The notes below the pieces were generated by a model. That model was not told where the DNA came from and searched no databases. It was given only the letters and a program-made list of their open reading frames with translations. A stretch of 64,000 bases of DNA from Burkholderia lata (lineage in GTDB: Bacteria > Pseudomonadota > Gammaproteobacteria > Burkholderiales > Burkholderiaceae), in the NCBI RefSeq assembly GCF_902499335.1, contig NZ_CABVQK010000007.1:372001-436000 (forward strand), read 5' to 3'. Within the stretch, counting starts at the first letter, position 1, and each line of letters opens with the position of its first letter. Position numbers and translations under genes: made by a program. This document shows positions 26,374-34,472 of this stretch, one piece after another.

Positions 26374-27954
26374 TTACGGTTCGAGCAGCCGCTGCAGCCG
26401 CAGTTCCTCGAAATCGAGTTCCGATTCGATCCGGTGCAGCACGGCGTCGTCGACCTTGCCGTCGCGATGCAGGTCGAGCAGTGCACTGCGCGACACACCG
26501 ACGAGTTCGAGTTCGACGCGCAGCATGCGCGAGCGCACGTTGGCCGGTTCGGCGCCCTGGCGATGCGCGCGCTCGTTGGAGGTGACGCGGTTCCGGTATT
26601 CGGCGAGCAGGCGGTCGAGCGACGGCCGCTCGAGGGTCGATCCGCGCTGTTCGAGCGCGTCGAGCTCCGCGAGCGCCGCGCCGAACGCATGCGCGCGCAC
26701 CGCATGCTCGGACATCGTGTGCCGCGCGGCCGGGCGCAGCCTCAGCACGCGGATCAGCGGCGCGAGCGTGCCGCCCTGCACGACGAGCGTGGCGATGATC
26801 AGCAGGAACGTGCTGAACAGGATCAGGTCGCGGCCAGGGAAGCTGGCGGGCAGCGCGATCGCGGCCGCGAGGCTCACGACGCCGCGCATGCCCGACCAGC
26901 CGAGCACGACGGCCTCGCGCCACGACCACGGTGCGTGGCCGGCGCGCGGCGCGCGCAGGCGGCCCGGCAGCCACATCGCGACGAACACCCACACGATGCG
27001 CGCGGCGATCGCAGCGGCGGTGGCGGGCAGCGCGACGCGCAGGCCGGCCATCAGCACCGCGCCTTCGTGGTTCACGCGCGCGAGGATCGCGTGCAGCGCG
27101 AGACCGATCAGGATGAACACGAGTGCGTCGAGCACGAACACGATTGCTTCCCACGTCGCCTTCGCCTTGATCCGCATGTCGGCGTCGAACACGCGATGCT
27201 GGCGCACGCCGAGCACGAGGCCGCAGGTGACGACCGACAGCACGCCCGAGCCGTCGACGGCTTCGGCGATCCCGTAGCTGCCCCATGCCATCGCAAAGGT
27301 CACGACGATGCCGAGCATCGGGTCGCGCAGGCGCGGCAGCACCCAGCTCATCGCATGGCCGCACGCGAGGCCGACCGCGATGCCGATCAGCGTGAGCGAG
27401 AAGAACAGGCCGGTGGCGCTCGCGGCCGTGATCGACACGGCGAGCGCGGCCGATACCGCCATCTGGTAAAGCAGCAGGCCCGACGCATCGTTGACGAGGC
27501 TCTCACCTTCAAGCACCGCGACGAGCCGCGCGGGCAGCGGGTGGCGCTGCAGGATCGCCTTCGCGGCAACCGCGTCGGGCGGCGACACGATCGCGCCGAG
27601 CGTGAAGCAGGCGGCCCACGGCAGCGCCGGGTTCATGGCATGCACGGCGAGCGCGACCGCGACGGTCGTGAACACCACCGCGCCGAGCGCGAGCGACGCG
27701 ATCGATGCAAGCTCCTGCCGGAATTCCTTCCACGCCGTGTAGAACCCGCTCGACATCAGCAGCGGCGGCAGCACGGCCGCGAGCAGCAGCGCCGGGTCCA
27801 TGTCGGGCACGCGCTTGCCGGCGACCGCGACCACGCAGCCGCCGAGCAGCAGCACGACGGCCGGCGGAATCGAGATCCGTTCGGCGAGCCACGTGAGCGC
27901 GCCCGCCCCGCAGATCAATAGCAGCAGGTAATGAAACAGTTCGACGTTGGTCAT
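26374..27954 (-). CDS. Na+/H+ antiporter, CPA1 family
   Basis: 526 residues, about 12 transmembrane helices followed by a charged cytoplasmic tail of about 120 residues. CPA1 hallmarks: [24 protein letters not shown] with the ND ion-binding pair, and [16 protein letters not shown]. It should exchange Na+ or K+ for protons across the inner membrane. The ATG at 27954 (MTNVELF) is 25 bp after the xapX stop. Confidence 0.9.
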   Translation of the reverse strand: MTNVELFHYLLLLICGAGALTWLAERISIPPAVVLLLGGCVVAVAGKRVPDMDPALLLAAVLPPLLMSSGFYTAWKEFRQELASIASLALGAVVFTTVAVALAVHAMNPALPWAACFTLGAIVSPPDAVAAKAILQRHPLPARLVAVLEGESLVNDASGLLLYQMAVSAALAVSITAASATGLFFSLTLIGIAVGLACGHAMSWVLPRLRDPMLGIVVTFAMAWGSYGIAEAVDGSGVLSVVTCGLVLGVRQHRVFDADMRIKAKATWEAIVFVLDALVFILIGLALHAILARVNHEGAVLMAGLRVALPATAAAIAARIVWVFVAMWLPGRLRAPRAGHAPWSWREAVVLGWSGMRGVVSLAAAIALPASFPGRDLILFSTFLLIIATLVVQGGTLAPLIRVLRLRPAARHTMSEHAVRAHAFGAALAELDALEQRGSTLERPSLDRLLAEYRNRVTSNERAHRQGAEPANVRSRMLRVELELVGVSRSALLDLHRDGKVDDAVLHRIESELDFEELRLQRLLEP

Positions 27955-27979
27955 GCGTGGCCGGTGATGAACGATTGCG

Positions 27980-28240
27980 TCACGACGGCTTGCGATCGTT
28001 CGTGGTGCCGCCGGGCAGCGCGCCGAACATGTGCTGGCTGCATTGTGCATCGCGCCATGCGGTGTTCAGCCGGTGTCCGGAAAGCATCCGGCGCGCAACG
28101 GGCAGGATCTGCTCGCCGGCCAGCATGCCGAGCAGGCCGGTGAGCGCGATGATCGGCGGGGCCGGCGAGTTCACGCCGAGCGCGCCGTAGATGACACCGG
28201 CGAGGATGCCGGCGAACAGCGACAGGAAATACGGTTTCAT
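27980..28240 (-). CDS. XapX domain membrane protein (DUF1427)
   Basis: 86 residues: two short hydrophobic segments making the XapX core (GILAGVIYGALGV-N-SPAPP then LTGLLGMLAGEQ), followed by a polar tail not found in the second copy at 30290. It leads the minus-strand antiporter run. XapX proteins are small integral membrane proteins of unknown function, often beside transporters or hydrolases. Confidence 0.82.
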   Translation of the reverse strand: MKPYFLSLFAGILAGVIYGALGVNSPAPPIIALTGLLGMLAGEQILPVARRMLSGHRLNTAWRDAQCSQHMFGALPGGTTNDRKPS

Positions 28241-28349
28241 GGCGGGCCCCGTGATGGCAGACGAATGGCGCGGTGCGCGCCGTCAAGATTTCGAAAGCGT
28301 ATCGGGTTTGCGTGAAGAAAAAAAGGGCGGGGAGCCCCGAACAGGCATC

Positions 28350-28372
28350 GATTCAGGAATCGGATCGATTCC
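28350..28372. promoter_or_regulatory. Nested inverted repeats upstream of the isochorismatase-like gene
   Basis: Two overlapping dyads lie in the 274-bp gap between xapX and the hydrolase gene: GATTC-AG-GAATC (28350-28361) and GGAATCG-GAT-CGATTCC (28356-28372). They sit about 140 bp before the hydrolase start and could be an operator or a hairpin. The rest of the gap holds an AAATATTT-containing patch near 28409 and no gene. Confidence 0.4.
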
Positions 28373-28514
28373 GTTTCTTGGGTGTTCGCGCCGCGCGTTT
28401 GCGGCTTAAATATTTCGGCCCGGATGACGATCCGGCGCCGACGTACCTCCGGCTCCTCCCGTTTTCACGGTCGAGGCAGGCCCCCCTTTTTTCGTTCACA
28501 GGACACCTTGCGCC

Positions 28515-29201
28515 ATGAGCAATCCGAAACTTGAAGTACTGACTCCGCAGAACAGCCAGCTGATCTTCATCGACCAGCAGCCGCAAATGGCGTTCGGCGT
28601 GCAGTCGATCGATCGCCAGACGCTGAAGAACAACGTCGTCGGGCTCGCGAAGGCAGCGAAGGCATTCAACGTGCCGACCACGATCACGACGGTCGAGACC
28701 GAAAGCTTCTCGGGCCACACGTTCCCCGAACTGCTCGACGTGTTCCCGAACCAGCCGCTGCTGGAACGCACGTCGATGAACTCGTGGGACGACCAGAAGG
28801 TGCGCGATGCGCTGGCCGCGAACGGCCGCAAGAAGGTGATCGTGTCGGGCCTGTGGACCGAGGTCTGCAATACGACGTTCGCACTGTGCGCGATGCTCGA
28901 AGGCGAATACGAGATCTACATGGTGGCCGATGCGTCGGGCGGCACGTCGAAGGACGCGCACGACTTCGCGATGCAGCGGATGGTGCAGGCCGGCGCGGTG
29001 CCCGTCACGTGGCAGCAGGTCGTGCTCGAGTGGCAGCGCGACTGGGCGCGCCGCGATACGTACGAAGCGGTGATGGGGATCGTGCGCGAGCACTCGGGCG
29101 CATACGGGATGGGCGTCGACTACGCGTACACGATGGTTCACAAGGCTGCACAGCGCACCGCAACGCCGCACGAGGCGCTCGCGGCGGTACCGGCGAAGTA
29201 A
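28515..29201 (+). CDS. Isochorismatase-fold cysteine hydrolase (YcaC-like)
   Basis: 228 residues of the cysteine-hydrolase/isochorismatase family. Active-site candidates are D20 in LIFIDQQ, C118 in GLWTEVCNT and a basic residue around R85. The C-terminal tail EWQRDWARRDTY is typical of YcaC-like members of no proven substrate. The gene stands alone with a terminator hairpin after it, but lies beside the LysR/amidohydrolase cluster and may belong to the same pathway (inference). Confidence 0.85.
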   Translation: MSNPKLEVLTPQNSQLIFIDQQPQMAFGVQSIDRQTLKNNVVGLAKAAKAFNVPTTITTVETESFSGHTFPELLDVFPNQPLLERTSMNSWDDQKVRDALAANGRKKVIVSGLWTEVCNTTFALCAMLEGEYEIYMVADASGGTSKDAHDFAMQRMVQAGAVPVTWQQVVLEWQRDWARRDTYEAVMGIVREHSGAYGMGVDYAYTMVHKAAQRTATPHEALAAVPAK

Positions 29202-29222
29202 CGGACACCGGCTGCGATCGCG

Positions 29223-29263
29223 GCAACGGCCGGCCGCGGCGATCCGCTGTCGCCGGCCGTTGC
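29223..29263. terminator. Hairpin between the convergent hydrolase and LysR genes
   Basis: A 12-bp perfect stem GCAACGGCCGGC (29223-29234) and GCCGGCCGTTGC (29252-29263) with a 17-nt loop lies between the two stop codons. It probably terminates both directions. Confidence 0.7.
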
Positions 29264-29267
29264 GGGT

Positions 29268-30191
29268 TCAGGCCACGGGCAGCGCCCACGGCGCGTGAGA
29301 GAAGTGTTCCGCGAGGAAATCGAGCAGCACCGTCACGCGCGCGGCGCGCAGCATGCCGGGCGGCGTGACGAGGTTGACGTTGATGTCGGCGATCTTCCAG
29401 TCGGACATCACTTCCTCGAGCTCGCCGCTCTGCATCGCTTCCCACACCAGGAACTCGGGCTGAAGGGCGAGGCCGTGACCGGCGATGAGCGCGGGGACGA
29501 TCACGTCCGCGTTGTTGGTGCGGATGCGGCCGTGCACGGATACGCCGACTTCGTCGCCCGATGCCGGATGGCGGAAGCGCCAGTGTTCGGGCGTCGGCAG
29601 GTTCGTGTAGGTGAGGCACACGTGCTGTTCGATGTCGCGCGGGTGCGTGGGGCGGCCGCGCCGGTCGAGGTACGCGGGCGACGCGACGAGCGGCCGGCGC
29701 ACCGCGCAGAGCCGGCGCGAGCGCAGCGACGAATCGCTGAGCTCGGCAATGCGGATCGCGACGTCGAAGCCGCCGGACACGATGTCGACGATGTGATCGG
29801 TGAGCACGAGGTCGATGTCGACGCGCGGATAGCGTTCGAGAAACGCGGGCAGCACCGGCGACAGATGGCGCAGCCCGAACGACATCGGCGCATTCACGCG
29901 CACGAGGCCGTGCGGCTCGAGCGCCTGCGCGGACGCTTCGCTCTCGATCAGTTCGGCATCGGCGAGCAGGCGGATCGCGCGGTCGCGCAGCAGTTCGCCG
30001 GTCGGCGTGAGCGACAGCTTGCGCGACGTGCGGTACAGCAGCATCGCGCCGAGGCGCTTTTCGAGGCGCGCGATGGCCTTCGACACGGTCGGCTGCGTTA
30101 CGCCGAGCAGGTCGGCGGCTTTCGCGAACGAACCGGTCTCCGCGACGCGCGCGAAGATGGCCCAGGCTTCGAGATCAGGAAGGTGTTGCAT
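29268..30191 (-). CDS. LysR-type transcriptional regulator of the xapX-amidohydrolase cluster
   Basis: 307 residues: N-terminal winged helix-turn-helix ([27 protein letters not shown]) and a substrate-binding-like effector domain. I took the ATG at 30191 ([10 protein letters not shown]); an ATG at 30233 adds 14 residues. It is divergent from the xapX-amidohydrolase run, 98 bp away, the usual arrangement for a LysR protein and its target. Inducer unknown. Confidence 0.88.
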   Translation of the reverse strand: MQHLPDLEAWAIFARVAETGSFAKAADLLGVTQPTVSKAIARLEKRLGAMLLYRTSRKLSLTPTGELLRDRAIRLLADAELIESEASAQALEPHGLVRVNAPMSFGLRHLSPVLPAFLERYPRVDIDLVLTDHIVDIVSGGFDVAIRIAELSDSSLRSRRLCAVRRPLVASPAYLDRRGRPTHPRDIEQHVCLTYTNLPTPEHWRFRHPASGDEVGVSVHGRIRTNNADVIVPALIAGHGLALQPEFLVWEAMQSGELEEVMSDWKIADINVNLVTPPGMLRAARVTVLLDFLAEHFSHAPWALPVA

Positions 30192-30289
30192 GGTCGGGAT
30201 GAATGGCAGGGAAGCGAAACGGATGCGGCGCACCGCGAAGGCGGGCGTGCGATGCAGGTGATTCTAATCCGGCCGGGAGAAAAATCGTT

Positions 30290-30457
30290 ATGGAATCTTA
30301 TCTACTTTCGTTGGGCGCCGGCGTGTTGATCGGCGTCGTGTACAGCGTGATCAAGGTGCGTTCGCCGGCACCGCCGCTGATCGCGCTGGTCGGCCTGGCC
30401 GGCATGCTGATCGGCGCCCAGGCCATCGCGCCGGTCCGTCACTGGCTCGGCTTCTGA
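30290..30457 (+). CDS. XapX domain membrane protein, minimal form
   Basis: 55 residues, essentially only the XapX core: two hydrophobic segments with KVRSPAPPLIALVGLAGMLIGAQ. It is the first gene of the rightward run, 18 bp before the amidohydrolase. It is a paralogue of the xapX gene at 27980, which differs by a longer tail. Confidence 0.85.
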   Translation: MESYLLSLGAGVLIGVVYSVIKVRSPAPPLIALVGLAGMLIGAQAIAPVRHWLGF

Positions 30458-30475
30458 CCGCATCGAGGACACTTC

Positions 30476-32368
30476 ATGAGCGCAACCGCTACTCAACCCG
30501 ATCTCATCCTGCACAACGGGCGCATCACGACGCTCGATCGTGCGAACCCTGTTGCCACCGCCGTGGCGATCAAGGGCGGCCGCTTCGTCGCGGTCGGCGC
30601 CGACGCGGACATCGTGCCGCTCGCGGGCCGCGCGACGAAGGTCGTCGATCTCGACTGCCGCACCGTGCTGCCGGGCCTGATCGACAACCACACGCACGTG
30701 ATTCGCGGCGGCCTGAACTACAACCTCGAGCTGCGCTGGGATGGCGTGCGTTCGCTCGCGGTCGCGATGGAGATGCTGAAGCACCAGGTCGCGATCACGC
30801 CTGCGCCGCAATGGGTGCGCGTGGTCGGAGGCTTCACCGAACACCAGTTCGTCGAGAAGCGTCTGCCGACGATCGACGAACTCAATGCGGCCGCACCCGA
30901 TACGCCCGTGTTCATCCTGCACCTGTACGACCGCGCGCTGCTGAACGCGGCCGCGCTGCGGGTGGTGGGCTACACGAAGGACACGCCCGAGCCGCCGGGC
31001 GGCACGATCCTGCGCGACGCCGCGGGCAACCCGACCGGCCTGCTGCTCGCGAACCCGAACGCGACGATCCTCTACGCGACGCTCGCAAAAGGCCCGAAGC
31101 TGCCGTTCGAGTATCAGTACAACTCGACGCGCCACTTCATGCGCGAACTCAATCGTCTTGGCGTGACAGGCGTGATCGACGCAGGCGGCGGCTCGCAGAA
31201 TTACCCCGACGATTACGAGGTGATCCGCAAGCTGCACGACTCGGGCGAGATGACGATCCGCATCGCGTACAACCTGTTCACGCAGAAGCCGAATGCAGAG
31301 AAGGAAGACTTCGTGAACTGGACGAAGAGCGTCAAGTATCACGACGGCACCGACTATTTCCGCCACAACGGTGCCGGCGAGATGCTGGTGTTTTCGGCGG
31401 CCGATTTCGAGGATTTCCGCGTCGCGCGCCCGGACCTGCCGGCGCAGATGGAAGACGATCTCGAAGGCGTCGTGCGCGTGCTCGCGCAGAACCGCTGGCC
31501 GTGGCGCATGCATGCGACCTACGACGAAACGATCAGCCGCGCGCTCGACGTGTTCGAGAAGGTCAACGCAGATATCCCGCTTGAAGGGCTGAACTGGTTC
31601 TTCGATCACGCGGAAACGGTCTCCGAGAAATCGATGGACCGGATCGCGGCGCTCGGTGGCGGTATCGCGGTGCAGCACCGGATGGCGTACCAGGGCGAGT
31701 ACTTCGTCGAGCGCTACGGCGCGCAGGCGGCCGAGGCGACACCGCCGGTCGCGAAGATGCTCGACAAGGGGATCAAGGTCTCTGCCGGCACCGACGCGAC
31801 GCGGGTGGCGTCGTACAACCCGTGGGTGTCGCTCGCGTGGCTCGTGTCGGGCAAGACGGTCGGCGGCCTGCGGATGTATCCGCAGCGCAACCTGCTCGAT
31901 CGCGAGACCGCGCTGCGCATGTGGACCGAGTACGTGACGTGGTTCTCGAACGAGGAAGGGAAGAAAGGGCGTATCGCGGTCGGTCAGCTCGCCGACCTGA
32001 TGGTCCCGGATCGCGATTTCTTCACGTGCGCGGAGGACGATATCGTCGATACGACCGCATTGCTGACGGTGGTCGGCGGCCGGATCGTGTGGGGGGCGGG
32101 GCCGTTCGCGTCGCATGATGCGCCGATTCCGCCGGCGATGCCCGATTGGTCGCCGGTACGCGAGTACGGCGGTTACGGCGGCTGGGGCGCGACGCAGCGC
32201 AACGGCGCGCCGCTGCAGCGGGCCGCGGCGGCCGCCGCGCAATGCGGTTGCGCAAGTGCGTGCGGCCTGCACGGCCATGCACACGCGAACGCGTGGGGCC
32301 GCGCGTTGCCGACATCGGATGCAAAGGGCTTCTGGGGCGCGTTCGGCTGTTCGTGCTGGGCGGTCTGA
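30476..32368 (+). CDS. Amidohydrolase family protein (YtcJ-like) with a Cys/His-rich tail
   Basis: 630 residues. The amidohydrolase fold shows LPGLIDNHTHVIRGG near residue 75 (the HxH metal site), a middle insert typical of YtcJ/exoenzyme-regulatory types, and SAGTDATRVASYNPW with the late aspartate. This family cleaves amide or C-N bonds of unknown small molecules. Odd: the last 41 residues carry C590-G-C592, C596, H599, H601, H603 and C625-S-C627, an unusual potential metal site for the family. The gene is two bases before doxX. Confidence 0.85.
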   Translation: MSATATQPDLILHNGRITTLDRANPVATAVAIKGGRFVAVGADADIVPLAGRATKVVDLDCRTVLPGLIDNHTHVIRGGLNYNLELRWDGVRSLAVAMEMLKHQVAITPAPQWVRVVGGFTEHQFVEKRLPTIDELNAAAPDTPVFILHLYDRALLNAAALRVVGYTKDTPEPPGGTILRDAAGNPTGLLLANPNATILYATLAKGPKLPFEYQYNSTRHFMRELNRLGVTGVIDAGGGSQNYPDDYEVIRKLHDSGEMTIRIAYNLFTQKPNAEKEDFVNWTKSVKYHDGTDYFRHNGAGEMLVFSAADFEDFRVARPDLPAQMEDDLEGVVRVLAQNRWPWRMHATYDETISRALDVFEKVNADIPLEGLNWFFDHAETVSEKSMDRIAALGGGIAVQHRMAYQGEYFVERYGAQAAEATPPVAKMLDKGIKVSAGTDATRVASYNPWVSLAWLVSGKTVGGLRMYPQRNLLDRETALRMWTEYVTWFSNEEGKKGRIAVGQLADLMVPDRDFFTCAEDDIVDTTALLTVVGGRIVWGAGPFASHDAPIPPAMPDWSPVREYGGYGGWGATQRNGAPLQRAAAAAAQCGCASACGLHGHAHANAWGRALPTSDAKGFWGAFGCSCWAV

Positions 32369-32369
32369 C

Positions 32370-32825
32370 ATGGCGACCCCGACCACTCGCCGCGGCGCCG
32401 GTAACCCGGCGTGGGTCCGCGCGCTGCTCGCGCAGCCGTGGGTCCTGCCGCTCGCGCGCCTGGCGCTGGTGTCCGCGTACCTGATCGGCGGTGTCGCGAA
32501 GGCGCTGGATTTCAACGGCGCGATCGCGGAGCAGTCGCATTTCGGGCTGGAGCCGGCCGCGCTTTGGGCGGTGCTGGCGATCGCGGTCGAGATCGCCGGC
32601 TCGCTGTGCATCGTACTGGGCCGCTTCACGTGGCTCGGCGCCGGCAGCCTCGGCATGCTGACGCTGGTCGCGATGGCCGTGGCCAACGATTTCTGGAACC
32701 GCACGGGCGCCGAGCATTTCATGGCGCTCAACAGCTTTTTCGAGCATCTCGGGCTGATCGCCGCACTCGTGCTCGCGACCCTGCTCGCCGATGCGAAGCG
32801 CGTGGACGACGACAGCCGCGCGTGA
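32370..32825 (+). CDS. DoxX family membrane protein
   Basis: 151 residues with four transmembrane helices and the DoxX pattern (LARLALVSAYLIGGVAKALDF, then EIAGSLCIVLGR, then NSFFEHLGLIAALVL). DoxX proteins act in quinone-linked or sulfur/redox membrane processes, but most are uncharacterised. It starts two bases after the amidohydrolase stop. Confidence 0.82.
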   Translation: MATPTTRRGAGNPAWVRALLAQPWVLPLARLALVSAYLIGGVAKALDFNGAIAEQSHFGLEPAALWAVLAIAVEIAGSLCIVLGRFTWLGAGSLGMLTLVAMAVANDFWNRTGAEHFMALNSFFEHLGLIAALVLATLLADAKRVDDDSRA

Positions 32826-32865
32826 CCGGTTGCACCATTCGATGACACAACAAGGAAACCTGATC

Positions 32866-33780
32866 ATGAAAACCATTCGTTCCGCACTGTGCGCGCTGAC
32901 GATCGCGGCCGGCTGCGTCGCGGCGCCGGTGTCGTTCGCGAAACCGCCGGTCCCGACCGCGCCGGTGCCGGTACTGGCCGTCGGGCCGCAGTACGACACG
33001 ACGCACGTGTGCGTGGCGCCGGAAGACTTCGACCGCTTCACCGACAGCTTCGTCGCGACCTTCGGCGGCAAGAAGTCGAAGCAGGGCGTGTTCCAGGTCA
33101 CGCCGACGCCGAGCCAGACGATGTCGCAGCTCGTGCTCACGCCGGTCGGCACGGTCTCGGTGTTCGGCTTCAAGACGCCGATCCCGTATCCGTTCTGCTC
33201 GGAGCGTACCGGCTATCTCGTCACCGACATGGACGTCGCGATGAAGACGGCACGCGCGCACGGCGCGGACGTGATCGTCGACACGTTCCCCGATCCGATC
33301 GGCCGCGACGCGGTCATCCGCTGGGCCGGCGGGCTGAACATGCAGCTCTACTGGCATACCGAAGCGCCGCACTACGACGCGCTGGAGACGGTGCCGGAGA
33401 ACCGCGTGTACGTGTCGCCGGAAAGCGTGCGCAAGCTGGTGCACGATTTCGTGAAGTTCTCGAACGGCAAGGTGGTGTCCGACACCCTCAAGGCGCCGGG
33501 CATCGAGATCGGCCGGCCGAACGAGACGTACCGCCGCATCCGCATCGAATCGGGCTTCGGAAAGATGACCGTGCTCGTGACCGACGGCCACCTGCCGTAT
33601 CCGTACGGGCATGAAATGACCGGCTACGAAGTGCCCGATCTCGCCGCGACGCTGAAGAAGGCGCAGGCCGCGGGTGTGACCGTGCTCGTACCGCCGTTCA
33701 CGTCGGACGGCCGCGACGCGGCGCTCGTGCAGTTCCCGGGCGGCTACGTCGCCGAGATCCACGCGAGCGCGGCGCGATGA
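32866..33780 (+). CDS. Exported glyoxalase/bleomycin-resistance (VOC) superfamily protein
   Basis: 304 residues. A clear signal peptide (MKTIRSALC ... PVSFA, about 25 residues) precedes what look like two VOC modules (about 45-155 and 165-290), each with paired beta-alpha-beta-beta-beta units; GYLVTDMDVAMKTARAHGAD and GYEVPDLAATLKKAQAAGV are the matching helices. A periplasmic VOC protein is uncommon, as most are cytoplasmic. AAGGAAACC 10 bp before the ATG serves as RBS. Its stop overlaps the next gene's start. Confidence 0.75.
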   Translation: MKTIRSALCALTIAAGCVAAPVSFAKPPVPTAPVPVLAVGPQYDTTHVCVAPEDFDRFTDSFVATFGGKKSKQGVFQVTPTPSQTMSQLVLTPVGTVSVFGFKTPIPYPFCSERTGYLVTDMDVAMKTARAHGADVIVDTFPDPIGRDAVIRWAGGLNMQLYWHTEAPHYDALETVPENRVYVSPESVRKLVHDFVKFSNGKVVSDTLKAPGIEIGRPNETYRRIRIESGFGKMTVLVTDGHLPYPYGHEMTGYEVPDLAATLKKAQAAGVTVLVPPFTSDGRDAALVQFPGGYVAEIHASAAR

Positions 33781-34472
33781 AGCACGAGGATACGATCCTT
33801 GCGGCGGTGGCCGGCTTCGTCGATACGCTGAGCTTCGTCGCGCTGTTCGGGCTGTTCACCGCGCACGTGACGGGCAACTTCGTGCTGATCGGCGCGGGCA
33901 TCGCGGGCTTCGGCCAGGGTGTCGTGCTGAAGCTCAGCGTGTTTCCCGCATTCGTGTGCGGCGTGATCGCGAGCAGCCTGATCGCACGGTCGATGTCGGG
34001 GCGGCCGGCGTGGCAGGGCACGCGCGCGCTGCATACGGTGCAGGCCGTGCTGCTGCTCGGCTTCTGCGCGGCCGGCGTGTGGGCGACGCCCGTCACGCAT
34101 CCCGACAGCTTGCCGGCGCTCGTGGCCGGCATCGTCGGCACGTTCGCGATGGGCGTGCAGAACGCGCATCCGCGCGTGATTCCGCGTGCGGGTGTGCCGA
34201 ACACGGTGATGACCGGCAACGTCACGCAGGCGATCCTCGACGTCGTCGACATGCTGTCCGCCGGCACGGCCGACAGCGTGCGCACGGCGGCGCGCGCGCG
34301 TTTCGCGAAGATGCTGCCGGCGATCGTCGCGTTCGCGCTCGGCGCGGCGTGCGGGGCACTCGGGTTCCGGTCCGTCGGTTTCCTGGCGTTGCTCGCGCCG
34401 GTTTGCGCGCTTGCGGTGCTCGCGCTGTGCGCGGCGCAATCCGCGGGTGCCGTGGCGAAGGAGCGCGCATGA
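33777..34472 (+). CDS. YoaK/DUF1275 family membrane protein
   Basis: 231 residues, six hydrophobic segments. DUF1275 features: AGFVDTLSFVALFGLFTAHVTGNFV at the N-terminus and a repeat-like second half with VPNTVMTGNVTQAILD. Function of the family is unknown; transport or membrane scaffolding is possible. ATGA overlaps at both ends tie it to the VOC gene and the outer membrane gene. Confidence 0.85.
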   Translation: MKHEDTILAAVAGFVDTLSFVALFGLFTAHVTGNFVLIGAGIAGFGQGVVLKLSVFPAFVCGVIASSLIARSMSGRPAWQGTRALHTVQAVLLLGFCAAGVWATPVTHPDSLPALVAGIVGTFAMGVQNAHPRVIPRAGVPNTVMTGNVTQAILDVVDMLSAGTADSVRTAARARFAKMLPAIVAFALGAACGALGFRSVGFLALLAPVCALAVLALCAAQSAGAVAKERA

